From assembly GCA_025093555.1 (NCBI GenBank), contig JAIWNF010000038.1, positions 310,001 to 374,000 on the forward strand: 64,000 nt of DNA. Direction: 5' to 3'. Made by a program: the position numbers and the translations under genes. This document shows positions 1-12,799 of this stretch, in pieces. Each line of letters starts with the position of its first letter. Positions within the stretch are counted from its first letter, which is position 1. Source of the DNA: Circinella umbellata. Lineage: Eukaryota > Mucoromycota > Mucoromycetes > Mucorales > Lichtheimiaceae. Under the pieces are notes generated by a model. That model made no database searches. It was not told the origin of the DNA and saw nothing but the letters and a program-made list of their open reading frames with translations.

Positions 1-2
1 GT

Positions 3-2052
3 GAATCTGTACCCGTATCAAAAAAGGAATCTGATGATGTGATTACTGCTACTATCAATTTAACTTCACCTATTTATATACGTGCTATTCGTGTTGGTTC
101 TGATACAACTCTTTCCCGTATTATCCAACTCGTTCAAGATGCACAAGCGTCTCCAAAGGCACCCATTGAACACGTCGCTGACAAGATTTCAAGTGTATTT
201 GTACCGATTGTTATTGTTTTGGCTCTTATTACTTTTATTATCTGGGAAGTTGCCGGCGTATATGATTTAATTCCTCAAGAATGGGTCGGGGAAAATGGTG
301 ACAAGACTACGTTTTCAGTAATGTTGGCTGTGACAGTATTAGTCATTGCTTGTCCATGCGGCCTTGGTTTAGCTAGTCCTACAGGTAAATTTATTATTAT
401 AAAAAATTAGATGAAATTATGACTTTTTTGGTATTTATTATTTTTTTATATAGCTGTTATGGTGGGTACTGGTGTTGCTGCAAGATATGGTGTCTTGGTA
501 AAAGGTGGAGGTTATGCATTAGAAATGGCCAGCAAAATTACAACAATCGCTTTTGACAAGACTGGAACTTTGACTTTAGGAAAACCTGTAGTTACCAATA
601 GTTGGACAGCACCTAGCATCAGTTTATCAACCCCTTCATCATCTAATAGTGATAATATTGATATGGAACGTCAAAATGCAATTTGTAAACTTCTTGGTCG
701 AGTTACTTCAGCTAGCAATCATCCACTCTCTAAGGCTATTGAAAAACGAGCTAGAACTCAATTGGGTGCTTCTCCTTCAAATGATGATGACGATAACAAT
801 AATGTCCGTGAAAAACAAGGAGATAGCAAGGACAACAGGGATTACTTTGAAGGCGTATCATTAAAGAACGCAAAAGAAATACCAGGTCGCGGCGTCATGG
901 CCACAATGACACTTTCTCCAGATATAGCACCTCTTGTGTGGCCGAGTCGACATAGTAATGATGAAAATCAACAACGAGAAGAACAACAAGAACGTGCAAT
1001 CAATGTATTCCTTGGTAATCAAGAATGGATGGACGAAAATCGTGCACGATTTGCAAATGTACGACAAGCTCAACAAGCTCACGATCAAATAATACAATGG
1101 CAAAATAAAGGACAATCCATTGTATTAATGTCAGTTGCCCCTGTGACAAGCCCAGGCGAGGAAAAGAATCTTCATACGGATGGGTGTAATAATGATTGTG
1201 CATGTACAGTGTGTCGATGTAGTTCAGGTTCAGTCTGTTGTAGTGCTTCTCGTACCATGATGATGGCTCAAGTCGCTGTTGCTGATGTTGTTCGACCTGA
1301 AGCTAAAAATGTTGTAAAAGAACTTCGTAAACAAGGCCTTGAAGTATGGATGATTACGGGTGATAATGAGCGTACGGGTAGAGTGATTGCAGATCAATTA
1401 TCTATTGATAAGGATTGTGTCTTAGCAGGTGTTAAGCCAGAGCAAAAGGCAGATAAAATTCGTAATTTACAACGACACGGTGGTATTGAACGACGAAATC
1501 GATTTAGATTTTGGAAACAACGTGATTCATCCTTGGTACAACCTGTTGTTGCTATGGTTGGAGGTAAATTATATATATATTATCACTATTTAAATCGATA
1601 TTACTACTATTTTTTTTACATGATTATGTATATACTAACCGACGACATTTACAATTTTTTTTCTCGTTTCTTAAATAGATGGTATTAATGATTCTCCATC
1701 ACTTGCACAAGCCGATGTGGGTATTTCTGTTGGATCTGCTACTGATGTTGCTATGGAAGCTGCTAGTATTGTTCTTATTCGTAATAACTTATGGGATTTA
1801 TTAACAATGCATGACGTCTCAAAAGCGGTCGTCCGTCGTATCCGTGTCAACTTTTTGTGGGCTTTCATTTATAATGCGGTAGCAATTCCAATTGCAGCAG
1901 GCATTTTATATCCTGGTACTGGTCATGGTCTTCCTCCTTATATTGCTGGCATTGCTATGGTTGCTTCTAGTATTAGTGTTGTCTGTTCAAGTCTTTTACT
2001 TCGATTCTACAAAGCTCCAAAAGCATTTTTACACCATCAACATAAGCAATAA
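3..2052 (+). CDS. Copper-transporting P1B-type ATPase (CCC2/ATP7-like), 5' truncated by window edge
   Basis: Pumps Cu+ across a membrane using ATP; fungal Ccc2-type members load copper enzymes in the late secretory pathway. The frame is open from base 3 and begins inside the actuator domain just after the TGE position (E-S-V-P-V). Then come a transmembrane segment, the CPC copper motif followed by GLGLASPT, the DKTGTLT phosphorylation motif, the SNHPL nucleotide-domain motif (family SEHPL), TGDN, and GDGINDSP. Exons are 3-384, 454-1563 and 1679-2052; the introns of 69 and 115 bp restore SPT-AVM and VGDGIND exactly, and intron 2 has a TACTAAC branch site. The N-terminal metal-binding domains lie outside the window. 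A seven-cysteine insert sits before the hinge (1185-1241). The family assignment is secure; the exact paralogue is not. Confidence 0.93.
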
Positions 2053-5000
2053 TAATATCCTTTTTTGAAGAAATATCACATGTAGTAGAGTATTATATTA
2101 TCTCCGCTGTTTGTTTTTTTAGATTTATTTTTTTAGCTTTTATCATGTATATTCCTCATTTCATTTATTAATAAATAATATCATATCACCACTATGTTTA
2201 ATACCAAAAACTTAAAATAAAGTTTATGTACACAGTAATTTTTGCTGTTGTTGTTGCTGTTGTCTTCAAGCTACCATTTACCCCTTTTTCTTTAGATTAT
2301 TTATGAGCATGATGTATACTACATACACATTAAAATTATATCGATTAAAAAGAAATATTTTACTCAATCTTACTACTTCTACTATCACAAAAACAGAATA
2401 ATATATCCTACAGTAGCAGAGAATAATTAAATTCGGAACAGTTTGTGCATGTTTTGCATTTATTACATACATAAATCAGCACCACTATCAGATGATGAAT
2501 TTATAAAGATACCAAATATTGTTTTTTTTTTATAAATTGAAGCTGCATGAAAAAAGCTAAGAATAAAAAAAGGGAAAATAAAAGTGTCCGAAAATATACT
2601 TGAGTGTTTAAAATGCACGTATATATAATATATTGTAAATTAATTTACTGATTGGCAGTAAAGTGATGGAGATGTTAAGAAGTGCGGGCTTGTTAAAAAA
2701 ACAATGAATATTTCGTTTTATACAACTGTATGCTATAAGTAATACGTAAGGAGAAGGAGATCGTTGATGTATACTATTTATGCATGCTGGCGATAATTGT
2801 TTGTTCGTCGGGATCATCAAACAGTAACTTTAATTATAATAAAAGAAAAAAATGTGTGTAGGTTAATCATATATATAATTATAGGAATATATAAATACAT
2901 GTGCATAGTTTTACATTAATAATGTGACCTCATCAGCATGTTATTTATGGTTAGAAATGAAGAAAGGGGTTTATTCAGATGTAAGAACAGCAAAAAAAAT
3001 GAGGGTATTGTTTTTTTTTTAGGTAAGTAAATCCTTTTTTTTATAGCTTTATTTATCATTACATGAATATATCACAAAGAAAAAAAAATTGATACATATA
3101 ATTAAATGAAATTGATAATCATGAAAAGTATCATAAATGAATCCCTGCCTTTCTTTTTCCTAAACACAGAAGAAAAAACAGGGTTATTTATATACTGACT
3201 ATTATATTGTTTACGAAGATCCATACAAGAGCATGGAAATACAAATTTGTGAAAGCCCCCCCTCCCCTTTTTTTTGGGTGAGTAAGTGGATTAGTTAAAT
3301 GCAAGCCCGAAAGAGTGCGTATTTGAAAATATAAAAATGTAATGTAGAAGCAAAAAGAATTTATTAGGGACAGTCATCATACCGATCTATACATGATCAA
3401 GAAATGATTATTTACACACTTGGAAAATAAAAAGGAGAAAGAGGGGAAAGTACTACTACAATAAAGAAGGAAGATTCTAAACAAAAAAAAAGTGGAGAAA
3501 AAAATTATTTACAATGCTCAGCCTCCCTCTCTATCTCTCGCTTTTTGCAAACGGTTACATATAAAAGCCGATAGGATCAAGATGTAAAAGGAGTGCAGTA
3601 GATGCGTATACCAATGTAAAAAAAGAAAACCTCCATCAAAATGTTTTTTTTTCGGGAGGTGTATAAGTTTCAACTGAGTAGACATTCCTATTATGTGAAT
3701 GTATTGCTTTTCTTTGCGGTTGTGGAAAAAAGAAAGGGGAGAGAATGAAACTCATTGTATTATAACAATATATATTATTTGCACACCATGCACCAGTATT
3801 GTTGTCATACATCATAAATTATGAATCTGAAGTTAGTACAGCATTATTTTCATTAGTAAATGTAAGAAGATTAATATAAACGTAACGGTGATTGATGTAT
3901 ATTATAAATAACGACAAAAAAAAAGGAAAGAAAAAGAATCCATTCATGAGTACGTATTTCTTTTTTAATGCATGAACATGCATTCGTTCTAGGCCATTTC
4001 TACATTATTATATCAAATGTTTTTTTTTTTTCATTTTTGGACTGGAATGATCAATTTTATTGTTGCATATAAATCCAATATCAACATCATACAGAACGAT
4101 ATATAACTTTTATACCATTGTACGAACAATAAAAAAATATAATCAACAGCATACACATTATCCCAGTTATCTAATTATAGATATTAGTGATCCTACCTCA
4201 AAAAAGTCCCATGGATTAAGGAATCAGAATACAATAATTATTTGCTCCGCTATTAAAAAAAAAGACGATAATCAAACAGCACGTAAGCAGGGTGTTTTCT
4301 CCTACATAAATATATCCAAGAGAAAGAAAGTTAGATATTATGAGATATAGGAAAGGTCTTGCTTGACATTTTATTATTATTATTTTTCGATTCATTTATA
4401 TACATATTGAACATAGTACTTTTTACAATAAGGTAATTTAGTTCGTATATTATATATGATAGATGCGTAAAAAAGAAAACTCTACAGGCCAAAATTACTA
4501 GTACATGGACTCTTTTCAGGAACAAATACCGTGCTTTAATGAACAGGATATAAAAAAGCTGCTGATTATAAGAGTGGATACGTACGTAATATACAAGAAA
4601 ATAAAAAAGCCCCTATGTTATTAGACGTTTGTGATGTATCTTGACAAGCCAATTACGAATGATACCAAATAATAATTGAGGCACGACTGCTGTTTTAAAA
4701 TTGTCCTAGTTTCTCTTTACATGTTAGTGACAATGACAGTTTTTCAAAAGAGTTTTACTATTAGCAAATTTAATTAATAGTCTAATGTTCTATACCAAAT
4801 ATAATTTGGCAGGTATAGAATAGTACCAGTAGTAGTATTAAATAGAGTGAAGATAGTTAGTAAGTAGCGGAGGTAATAATAGTAATAGAAGAAGAAAAAC
4901 AATTTAAGTAAGTTTACTTTGTCAATAAGTTTAAGAACTCTATATTCATTCGTAAATATACCCAAGAGCAGGTATCAAAGCGCTAAAAAACAAAGTAATA

Positions 5001-5968
5001 ACATAATCATTCTAATATTGAAAGTGAACTCCAGATGGCGATAGTGTACCTATATGAGCTATTGTCTTCGAACAATCAGACCTCAGGTTTCCATGTCTAA
5101 AATCATATCGTCTTTCCTTCTTTGATATAAATAACAATAACTGCTCGAAACTAAGTATAATGTGCTTTTTTTCTACACTACAATAATCATGTTATATGCA
5201 CAGATACTATAGTTCAAATAGAATCAACATACATCAGCCTACTTGTAAGCCTCGATATCTTTTCTATATTATCACAGTACAACCTTTGCAGCATTTAAGG
5301 TGTGTGTACGTACGCGGCTGTCAGGATCAATATTATATAGATTATGTTTCATAAAAAAATTGTTTTGGCCAATGTATGTCTTTTTTTTGGGCATCATGCC
5401 GACCCACGTGTGATAGGGCTTTTACCCCAGGGAAAAGAGAGAAGGAGTCAAGGAGGTGGTGATTATATGTATAGAGAGATAAACATCCAGGAGCCTCGTA
5501 TACAAATGTATATATGTAGTTACTTTTCTTTCTGGGCCTAAGCGAGGCATGAAAAAAGGAGAATTAAACAAAATGTGATGTATGTTAAAAAAAAAAGGGA
5601 GAGGGAAAAAGACTTCATTTTTACATGGGGGGGATCAAAACAAACGCAGTGTCACATTAACTGCATAACGACAGGTTTTTTATTATTATGCCAAAAGTGT
5701 TTAGTAGTGCAAGTAATAGAAAAAGTTGATACGTAATTATAAAGATTGAAAAGGCGTGATAAAAGCTATAACATTTATGCGTATGTTTTTGTGTATGCAA
5801 TAATCTGGGTTGTATTATGTAGGTTATGTATTGGGTTGATTAAAGTTCGGTTTCCAACTTGACAAATTTGACGCCCTTCTTTTTCTACATGAATTACCGT
5901 TTCTATATACACATACTTTTTATATATACATTACATATTACTAATATATATACTTCTTATTCAATTTT

Positions 5969-6003
5969 ATGTATGTATGTAGGTAGGTATGTATGTATGT
6001 ACG
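5969..6003. repeat. (GTAT)n microsatellite
   Basis: Tandem GTAT/GTAG tetranucleotides in the spacer upstream of the small cysteine-rich gene. Confidence 0.8.
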
Positions 6004-6209
6004 TAGGGGCAACTATTTTATTTTTCTTGGCCAAAGTAGAAATAAACATCGAGTTCGCTATAACAAAAGAAATCCAAACCTATTTTTCATACATGTAAAA
6101 TAGCACCTAATATATAACACAACATTGTATATATATATAACGTACATATAATAATAAATAACAACATCACGCGCACGTCCGAATATAAATTCATTTCGAT
6201 TATTTATTT

Positions 6210-6345
6210 ACTTTCTTCTCATTTCTTTCTTTTGTTCTCTTCCTTCTCTTCTTTTTTTTCATCTACTTAATTTTATTTTATATCAACCCTCTTTCCAAAA
6301 CCCATTAACTTTCCTTTAACGTATATTCATATATTTAATATCTAA
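6210..6345 (+). promoter_or_regulatory. Pyrimidine-rich leader upstream of the cysteine-rich gene
   Basis: A long CT-rich stretch (runs of TTCTTTC/TTCTCTTCC) followed by an A-rich segment directly precedes the ATG at 6372. The same arrangement precedes the mannose-6-phosphate isomerase ATG and is common in fungal core promoters and 5' UTRs. It supports the start codon and the reality of the short gene. The role is inferred. Confidence 0.45.
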
Positions 6346-6371
6346 CTACTACTACTACTATTAACATAATA

Positions 6372-6767
6372 ATGGACCATCTTTTTCCTTCCCCGCCCTC
6401 TTCACCCACTACTCAATACGATCAACAGGTGGTAGACAAGGTTATTTGCGGTTCATGTGATAAAGTACTATCATCAGATTGGTTTTGTTCCGATTGTCAT
6501 AAACGATGTGAATCTTGTAATCGATTTCTAAGTGCAGAAGAACATTGTACTCGATGCTGGACTTTTGATACACGATATAACACTTTTGTTCGTAAACCAC
6601 GATATTACCACTACCACCATAACCATGGCTCATTACAACCACCACCTTCACCTCCAGTTCATAATCAGCATATTTTATCAACTTCAACAATAAGAACAAT
6701 GAATTATTACCATGCAGTAATGACAACTAATAATGCTACTACAAGTCTGCCACATTCCTTATATTGA
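6372..6767 (+). CDS. Small protein with four CxxC knuckles (predicted zinc-binding), function unknown
   Basis: A single-exon 131-residue protein. After a Pro/Ser-rich N-terminus (residues 1-25) come four CxxC pairs spaced symmetrically: CxxC, 9 residues, CxxC, 3 residues, CxxC, 9 residues, CxxC (about residues 26-62). The remainder is His/Tyr/Pro/Thr-rich and probably disordered. Eight cysteines in two equal halves suggest two structural zinc ions, as in treble-clef or ribbon modules. I do not recognise the family. No signal peptide or membrane segment is seen. A strongly CT-rich leader and an ATG at the expected place support it as a real gene. The zinc role is inferred from spacing only. 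Confidence 0.6.
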   Translation: MDHLFPSPPSSPTTQYDQQVVDKVICGSCDKVLSSDWFCSDCHKRCESCNRFLSAEEHCTRCWTFDTRYNTFVRKPRYYHYHHNHGSLQPPPSPPVHNQHILSTSTIRTMNYYHAVMTTNNATTSLPHSLY

Positions 6768-9129
6768 CAATATTGAAAGGATAAAAAAAGGGGAACCCCC
6801 CCCCCCTAAAAAAAAGTTAGTGCTGAAACTACCTTTTTTTTCCAATGGATACGAACACATTATAAATAACACAACAACATTTACACATTACAACTTTGAC
6901 CTGCTGCATAGGATAATATGATTATATAAAATTAAGGGGCGTGGTTAACAAAACAGTTTTTATAAAAGACGTTCACGCCACCTGTTTATATATACTATAT
7001 ACCACCCACCCACCTACTTACCCACACACATACATCCCAGTATTCTTTTTTCATAGTATAGTTACATATATACACATAATATTAACATCATTCACTTCAC
7101 TCCATTTTTTTTTACTTTTTATCAGCACTATTAGTACTATTATTATTTTTGCATTTATACAATCTCCTCCTCCTCAACCTTTCTTATTATCAATATTTTT
7201 CTTTCGTCCTGTGTTCTTAAACATCATTTACTTCTATATTTCACGCAACAACTATAAATACATTTACGTAGTAATATATTAACATCATAATATAACATTT
7301 TACATTATTGCCTTTTGAATAGTTATGTCTTTTTTTCTTTGGTTAAAATCTTATTTATCTTACGTAACAAACAAAAATTTATAAAAATAAGAGCTTTTTC
7401 TTCAGTACATTGTAGGATACAGATCTATCACTAAAGTAGTTAATAGTATATACTTTTTTTCAGGTTGTTTACTGAAACAAGTTATTTTAATACGTAATAG
7501 CAATAATTATAATTTAATTATACAGTGTTGTAAATTTTTTAAAAGAAATATAAAAGAAAACCTGGCAAGATTCCCTATGCTCGAAGTAAGAAAAAAACCT
7601 GTTTGACGAAGAAGAACACAATGTAATAAGGGGATCTTGAGAGAATAGAGGGGGAGGAACGGCTGCAAGTTATACAAAAAAATTAAAGAAACATATTTCT
7701 ATGTTTATATCAATTTGATACATACGTACATAGTAATTAATTAAGAAAACTTAGCTCTTTCTCGTCATAATTAATATATAATGCTATCCCACCAATAGGT
7801 TATCGAGATAGTTGTATAGTATATATTATCACAGAAAATACGTATATGGAAAATAATGGATACTTTATTCAATCTTCTAATCATGGGGTATGTAGCTTTA
7901 GTTCTTTCTATTCCTTTAATATCTAGTACAAGGGATCTAATGGCACATGTATAATAATCATCGTGAATATACAGAAAGTTGTAATACATTTGTATGAAAG
8001 TGGGATGGAGGGGGAGAAGGGGCAAGGAAATGAAGAAAGAGGGAGAAGAACGAGGCTTGAAAAAAAGAAGGGAATTGATTTGATGTAAAGAAGATCAATA
8101 ATTGTTTAATAATATAACAAATGGTGTATGTATGTAACATAAATGATGGGAAAACCTGATAAATAGAAGTTAGTATACGTAATCATTATCCATACGTTCG
8201 GATACTTGGTTTTAATAAAAAAAACAGGTATGCGTCATGCATTTTGTTCTTTAAAATATAAAATATATAAATAGGTTATGCACATACCAACGACATAATA
8301 CGTTAAATTTATGTATGCATGTATGCATGTATGTATTTATTGTGAATAATGCTTCAACCGAACGAATAGTCTTGCCGGATATAATATGTATGTCTTACGT
8401 ATGTACAATGTTTTTTATGGGTATGTAAATAATGCAATGGTAGTTATGCATGTTATACGCGATTTGTCTTCTTTTGATTATAATATCAACTAACTTCTCG
8501 GATACGTACCAAAAATTATTAATAAACATCCTTGAATATATATATAGTGCATTAGATTTCTTCCAGATTCATATGTCATTACGTATATAAATATTTCTAT
8601 ACTGTGCTTGGACAATCTAATAATTAATAATAATTAGTATGATAGATTAGTGCTTCACATTACATTTGTTCTCCTCGCACTGGTACTTTCGTTTTTTTTC
8701 CCGGGAAATAACGTATAAAAAGAGTGATCATGGAGAAGAGATGAAGCGATTGCTTTTATGTTTTACTGCAAAAATACATAATACATGAAACTATTGAACT
8801 TGCTCTTTATTTTTTCTTGTAAGTACACAATGAACTGTTGATCCTACTGTGGTTATAATAGAGTATATAATCTAGCTATACGCATTTAAGCACGCTTCTC
8901 TATATCTCTTTCTCTCTCCTTCCAGCTCCTAGGGTCTTTTCTTTTGTACGATGATAAAGAGAAAAAAACGTGAGCTCGGTTTATACTTCAAATACATGTG
9001 GAAAAGTTACCTAGAAACAGAATATGTTCTGGCAGTTTGACAGAAGAAAAATCATAAACTCCGCACTTTTTTTTTGTTCGACTACAATAGATATACACTT
9101 TTTTTAAATAATAAACGTGCCATATTACT
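6768..9129. other. Gene-poor spacer between the cysteine-rich gene and MDM12
   Basis: About 2.4 kb of AT-rich DNA with homopolymer runs, a C9 tract near 6798-6806, and a TGTATGCA microsatellite at about 8311-8338. Open frames at 6941-7282 and 7771-8140 are low-complexity (Phe/Ile/Tyr/Thr-rich) and are not supported as genes. Confidence 0.5.
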
Positions 9130-10533
9130 ATGTCGTTAGATATTGAGTGGTCAAAATTGGATCAGGAATTAGCCGTTCACGTACAGCACTTCCTCAATCG
9201 TCATTTCAAGAATATTGCTAAGCCAAGCTTTATAGGAGATATTGAAGTCACTGCTTTTGAATGGGGTACAGAATCACCTAGTATCGAAATTACGAATATT
9301 ACAGATCCTTTTCCAGAATTTTATGAAGAAGAAGATCCTCATTCTAACGACGATGACGACGATGACCCTGATAATACTACGACTCATAATAATAATCCGA
9401 ATATAGCAACTAATTCTACTATTGGGAGAAGAAATACCGCAACTACTACTACTACTACTACTACTGCAACAACCACTACTGGCACTATAAACAATAATCT
9501 TAACTCATCAAATATCACCGAAAATGGTAATAATAGTATTTTTTCTTCATCTGCTAATAGTACAACAACAAACGATAATAATCGACGGCCTATATCAATG
9601 CCACCTACCAGTCCACCTATTCTTCCATCAGGATTAATGTCACCTTCAAGTGAACCTTTTGCACGATTTGCAACCGCTGCTTCTACTGCAGCGTCAACAC
9701 AACATCGATTTAACTTGGGACATTCATTTCATCGGTCGCCATTTGTTGCACCCCAACATCCATTTCATGCTAGTTATTATCATTCACCACCACAGTATTT
9801 TCCTTCACCAACAACAACACCCCCAGAACCATCATGGCGAACAACTACAACAACTACGAGTACAGCGCCTGAAGATTGGATTGATGATGATGAAATATTA
9901 CCTCCCATGGTAACCAGTGCTTCAGTAAATAGTAGTAGTCAATCGATGCAACAACAATCATTACCGAATACATCCAACACATCAACAAACCCAGCACCAT
10001 CAGCAACAGCAACTAATCCACAACACAATCGACCTTCCACTGAAATGGATTTTCAAACATCTATGTTAATATCTTATAAAGGTGACATGAGCATGACTTT
10101 ATTGACTGAGTTACGGATGAATTATCCAAGTATGATGTTCATGAGTTTACCTATCCAACTTCGTGTTCGAAGTGTTGAATTTGAAGCAACAGCTATTGTT
10201 GCTTATATTAAAAGTATGGATCGTGTATGTGTTTCCATGTTGGAACCAGAGCAATCAGAAGAACATGTTTTACGTGGACGTGAAGTGAGCCTCGAAAGTT
10301 TACTACGCGAAGTTCAAATTGAATCCATTGTTGGTGATAAACAAAAACAAGGTAACTATTTATAATATAATTCTTAAAAACATATAAGAGATGCTTGTCA
10401 ATATATTTATATATATAATTATATAGTACTCAAGAATGTTGGTAAAGTGGAACGATTTATTGTGGATCAATTACGAAAAATGCTTGATGATGAACTCGTC
10501 TTTCCAAGTTACCAGTGTATCCAATTAGATTAA
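9130..10533 (+). CDS. MDM12: Mitochondrial distribution and morphology protein 12 (ERMES subunit)
   Basis: Soluble SMP-domain subunit of the ER-mitochondria encounter structure; it binds phospholipids and bridges Mmm1 and Mdm34/Mdm10. The N-terminus (residues 1-75) carries hallmarks of Mdm12: FLN-x-F near residue 22, PSFIG, EVTAFEWG, and an IEITNI-DPFPEFYE stretch. A low-complexity Asp/Asn/Thr/Ser/Pro/His-rich insert occupies about residues 76-312. The second half of the SMP fold follows (about 313-442: ISYKGDMSMTL, the NYPSM-FMSLPIQLRV region, VLRGREV). Exons are 9130-10351 and 10427-10533; splicing the 75-bp intron restores the VGKVERFIVDQLR helix at the C-terminus. Length is 442 residues. 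The gene converges with VPS23, with 112 bp between stop codons. Confidence 0.95.
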
Positions 10534-10645
10534 AGTTTTTACCTTCCCATCCCTTTTCCCCCTCTACTTCTCTCCACTCCGTTCCCACCATTTGTTATAT
10601 CATTTGTTGTTTTATTTTTATTTTTATTATATTTACTATATGCTA

Positions 10646-12799
10646 CTACTGTGTTGCTGCATCACATATTTTTTTCATCAATGCTCGTTTCATAAATTGT
10701 TCTCGAGCAAGTGTTCGTGTACACTATCCAACAAAGAAAAGCCCGTACCACTCACAATTAGTTTTTTTCCCCTTATTTTTTCATATACCAAAATTACTTT
10801 CTTTTGTCATTGATATTATTTTACCTTCATAAATGTCATCAAATCAATCCGTTCTGTATTTAATGCTTTGCCAAGATAATAAATGGTATCAACAATCGCA
10901 TTATCATCCGCCACAAGATCAAATAATCTATAACATTAATCATTAACAACAGTTCAGAGAATAAAACATTTATATATACCATCATGATATGAAATCCACC
11001 CAAAAACAAGAAACTAAAAGAGAGAGAAAGGGAGGTGACTACTTACTGGTTATACACGACAGTAGTACCACATAATGCTTCATCCACAGCAAGATCTGGC
11101 ATAGAATTTACAGTACTAGTGATTTTTTCAATTTCCTTCCCTCGTGTTTTCAATATTTGTATATTATCTTGCAATCGACGTATAATATCTGTCCATGTAT
11201 GTTGTTCTTGATCAATTCGTAATTCACCATCGTTTAATTGTCGATTAATAATAAGTAATTTATCCATTTCATTCGATACTTCAATATTAAATGCTTGCAT
11301 TCGATCGGATACTTTTCTATACAATTTCTCTTGTAATTCGCGTTCACGACTTTCTCTTGGTAATGATGAGGATGGTAATGTGGATGATACTGAGGATGGC
11401 GGTGGTATAGGTCCCGTTGAAGGTAACGTTGTTGATGTTGGTGTAGTTGGTTGTCTCGTGTTGTTTGGCATTGTTGGGACTGAAGATGATCTCGGTGTAC
11501 TGCCACCAATACCTGTACTTGTTGTAGTTGTTGGAATAGGTGGAGGTGTATGGGAAACATTATTAGTTGATGTAGTATAACCGGTACCAGGGCTCAAACT
11601 CATGGCCTATATATATGTGTGTGTGAGCATGTGTGTGTGTGTGTGAGAAATCAATAAATAGCAACTTAATCATTCACCCTCCCTCTCCGAGCCCTTTTTT
11701 TATCCTATATTCGTGCCACTTTTGTATTTACCGCTAGTCCTTGATGAATATTATAATAGGCAGTACCGTCACCATGCCATCTTGGAGAAGAAGTATTGTC
11801 AGACGTATTAGAAGGTGAAAAAGGTTGTGAAGAAGTTGAAGTAGATGTAACAGGAAGAGGAGGCGGTGGTAGTGATACAGGTGCCGGTGGAGTGGAATTA
11901 TTATTAGTATTATTATTAATGCTGTTATTATTATTAATCTTTCCAGGGATTGAAGGTGGAATCATAGGGCTTGACGATGCAGGCGATGAAGATGAAGGTG
12001 GTTTAGTATATACGGGTGGTTCTTGGCCGAAAACTTGTTGTAATATAGCAACCAATTCAAGCAATGTATGTTTCTATAATAGTAACATTTTTATATATTC
12101 CTTCTATTATTAATCCTTTCTCCTTCAAGTTTCTTATTTCCTTTTTACCATATACGTATATATTCTCACTGATATATGCGTATGAAAATACTCACATTGA
12201 CGTCTGTCTGCCATGAAGATCGATAAGGATGATAACACAAACCACTCTTATCGACGTGTTTACCTTCTCTAACAAGCATATTGGTTGTTGGTTTTACAAA
12301 TGGAATCGGTGGGTGATGTGGATATTCACTTGGAATCCAGAATGCTACAGGAATATTATATGGTATCGAGCGATAGGTAATGGGAATTGTGCCATAAAGA
12401 CACAATAATAATTGTGTGGTTCCGTCATTATAAGCTATATATAAGAAAAATATAAAAACGTAAGCTATCTTCCCGTAAAAAAAGTAGAGTACTTTATACA
12501 GATAAACCTCCACTCTCCATTGTCTTTCGAAACGAAATAAAAAAGTACTACATACTAAAAGTATTTCTCTCGGGTTTCAACGAAATGTATGTCGATAACA
12601 CGGCGTCAACATCTCGAAAGGTACGATCCGGGTCTTTGTACTGTAAAGCAAAAATAAAAGGTACAAAAAATGAAACAATTAGTTCTTTTTTTTTCCGTAC
12701 TTTGTCGAAATTTATTGGGAAAAAAAAAGATAAAGATAACAGTAATTGTATGCTTACATTTTGAAGTACTATTCTTAGCCAACTTTTAATGTTGTCCAT
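10646..12799 (-). CDS. VPS23: ESCRT-I subunit Vps23/TSG101 (UEV domain plus steadiness box)
   Basis: Recognises ubiquitinated cargo on endosomes and anchors the ESCRT-I complex for multivesicular-body sorting. Seven minus-strand exons: 12799-12758, 12640-12556, 12434-12196, 12073-11732, 11606-11047, 10927-10825, 10723-10646; together they give 482 residues. The catalytically inactive E2-like UEV fold spans about residues 1-140 (DGTTQLLL-LYGTIPI, YNIPVAFWIP, YPHHPPIPFVKPT, CYHPY). Then comes a long Pro/Ser/Thr/Asn-rich linker (about 145-310), a coiled-coil stalk (RERELQEKLYRKV onward), and the steadiness box (LFDLVADDNAIVDTIYYL, then LAREQFMKRAL). The downstream ATGs at 11603 and 12064 are internal. 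It converges with MDM12. Confidence 0.95.
11615..11645. repeat. (GT)n dinucleotide run inside a VPS23 intron
   Basis: An interrupted GT/TG run lies in the 11607-11731 intron, just upstream of the acceptor of exon 5 on the minus strand (where it reads as CA repeats). Confidence 0.8.

Larger units (their letters stand above)
2053..6371. other. Gene-poor AT-rich spacer (4.3 kb)
   Basis: I see no supportable gene here. It holds poly-A/T runs, scattered CGTACG-type palindromes and a TATG-type microsatellite (about 5969-6003). The longest open frame (4060-4350) is AT-driven, with no motif, no splice context and no pyrimidine-rich leader. A short coding-looking patch around 5035-5098 is too small to support. 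Confidence 0.5.

Noticed and set aside
1188..1213. A 26-bp intron within the cysteine-rich segment of the copper ATPase
   Set aside because: It has GT and AG ends but is far shorter than any other intron here and the frame is open through it.
3250..3290. C-run/T-run/G-run junction as a possible terminator hairpin
   Set aside because: Rho-independent terminators do not apply to a fungal nuclear genome and no neighbouring gene ends there.
4060..4350. 96-codon plus-strand open frame
   Set aside because: Low-complexity Ile/Tyr/Lys/Asn content and no gene context.
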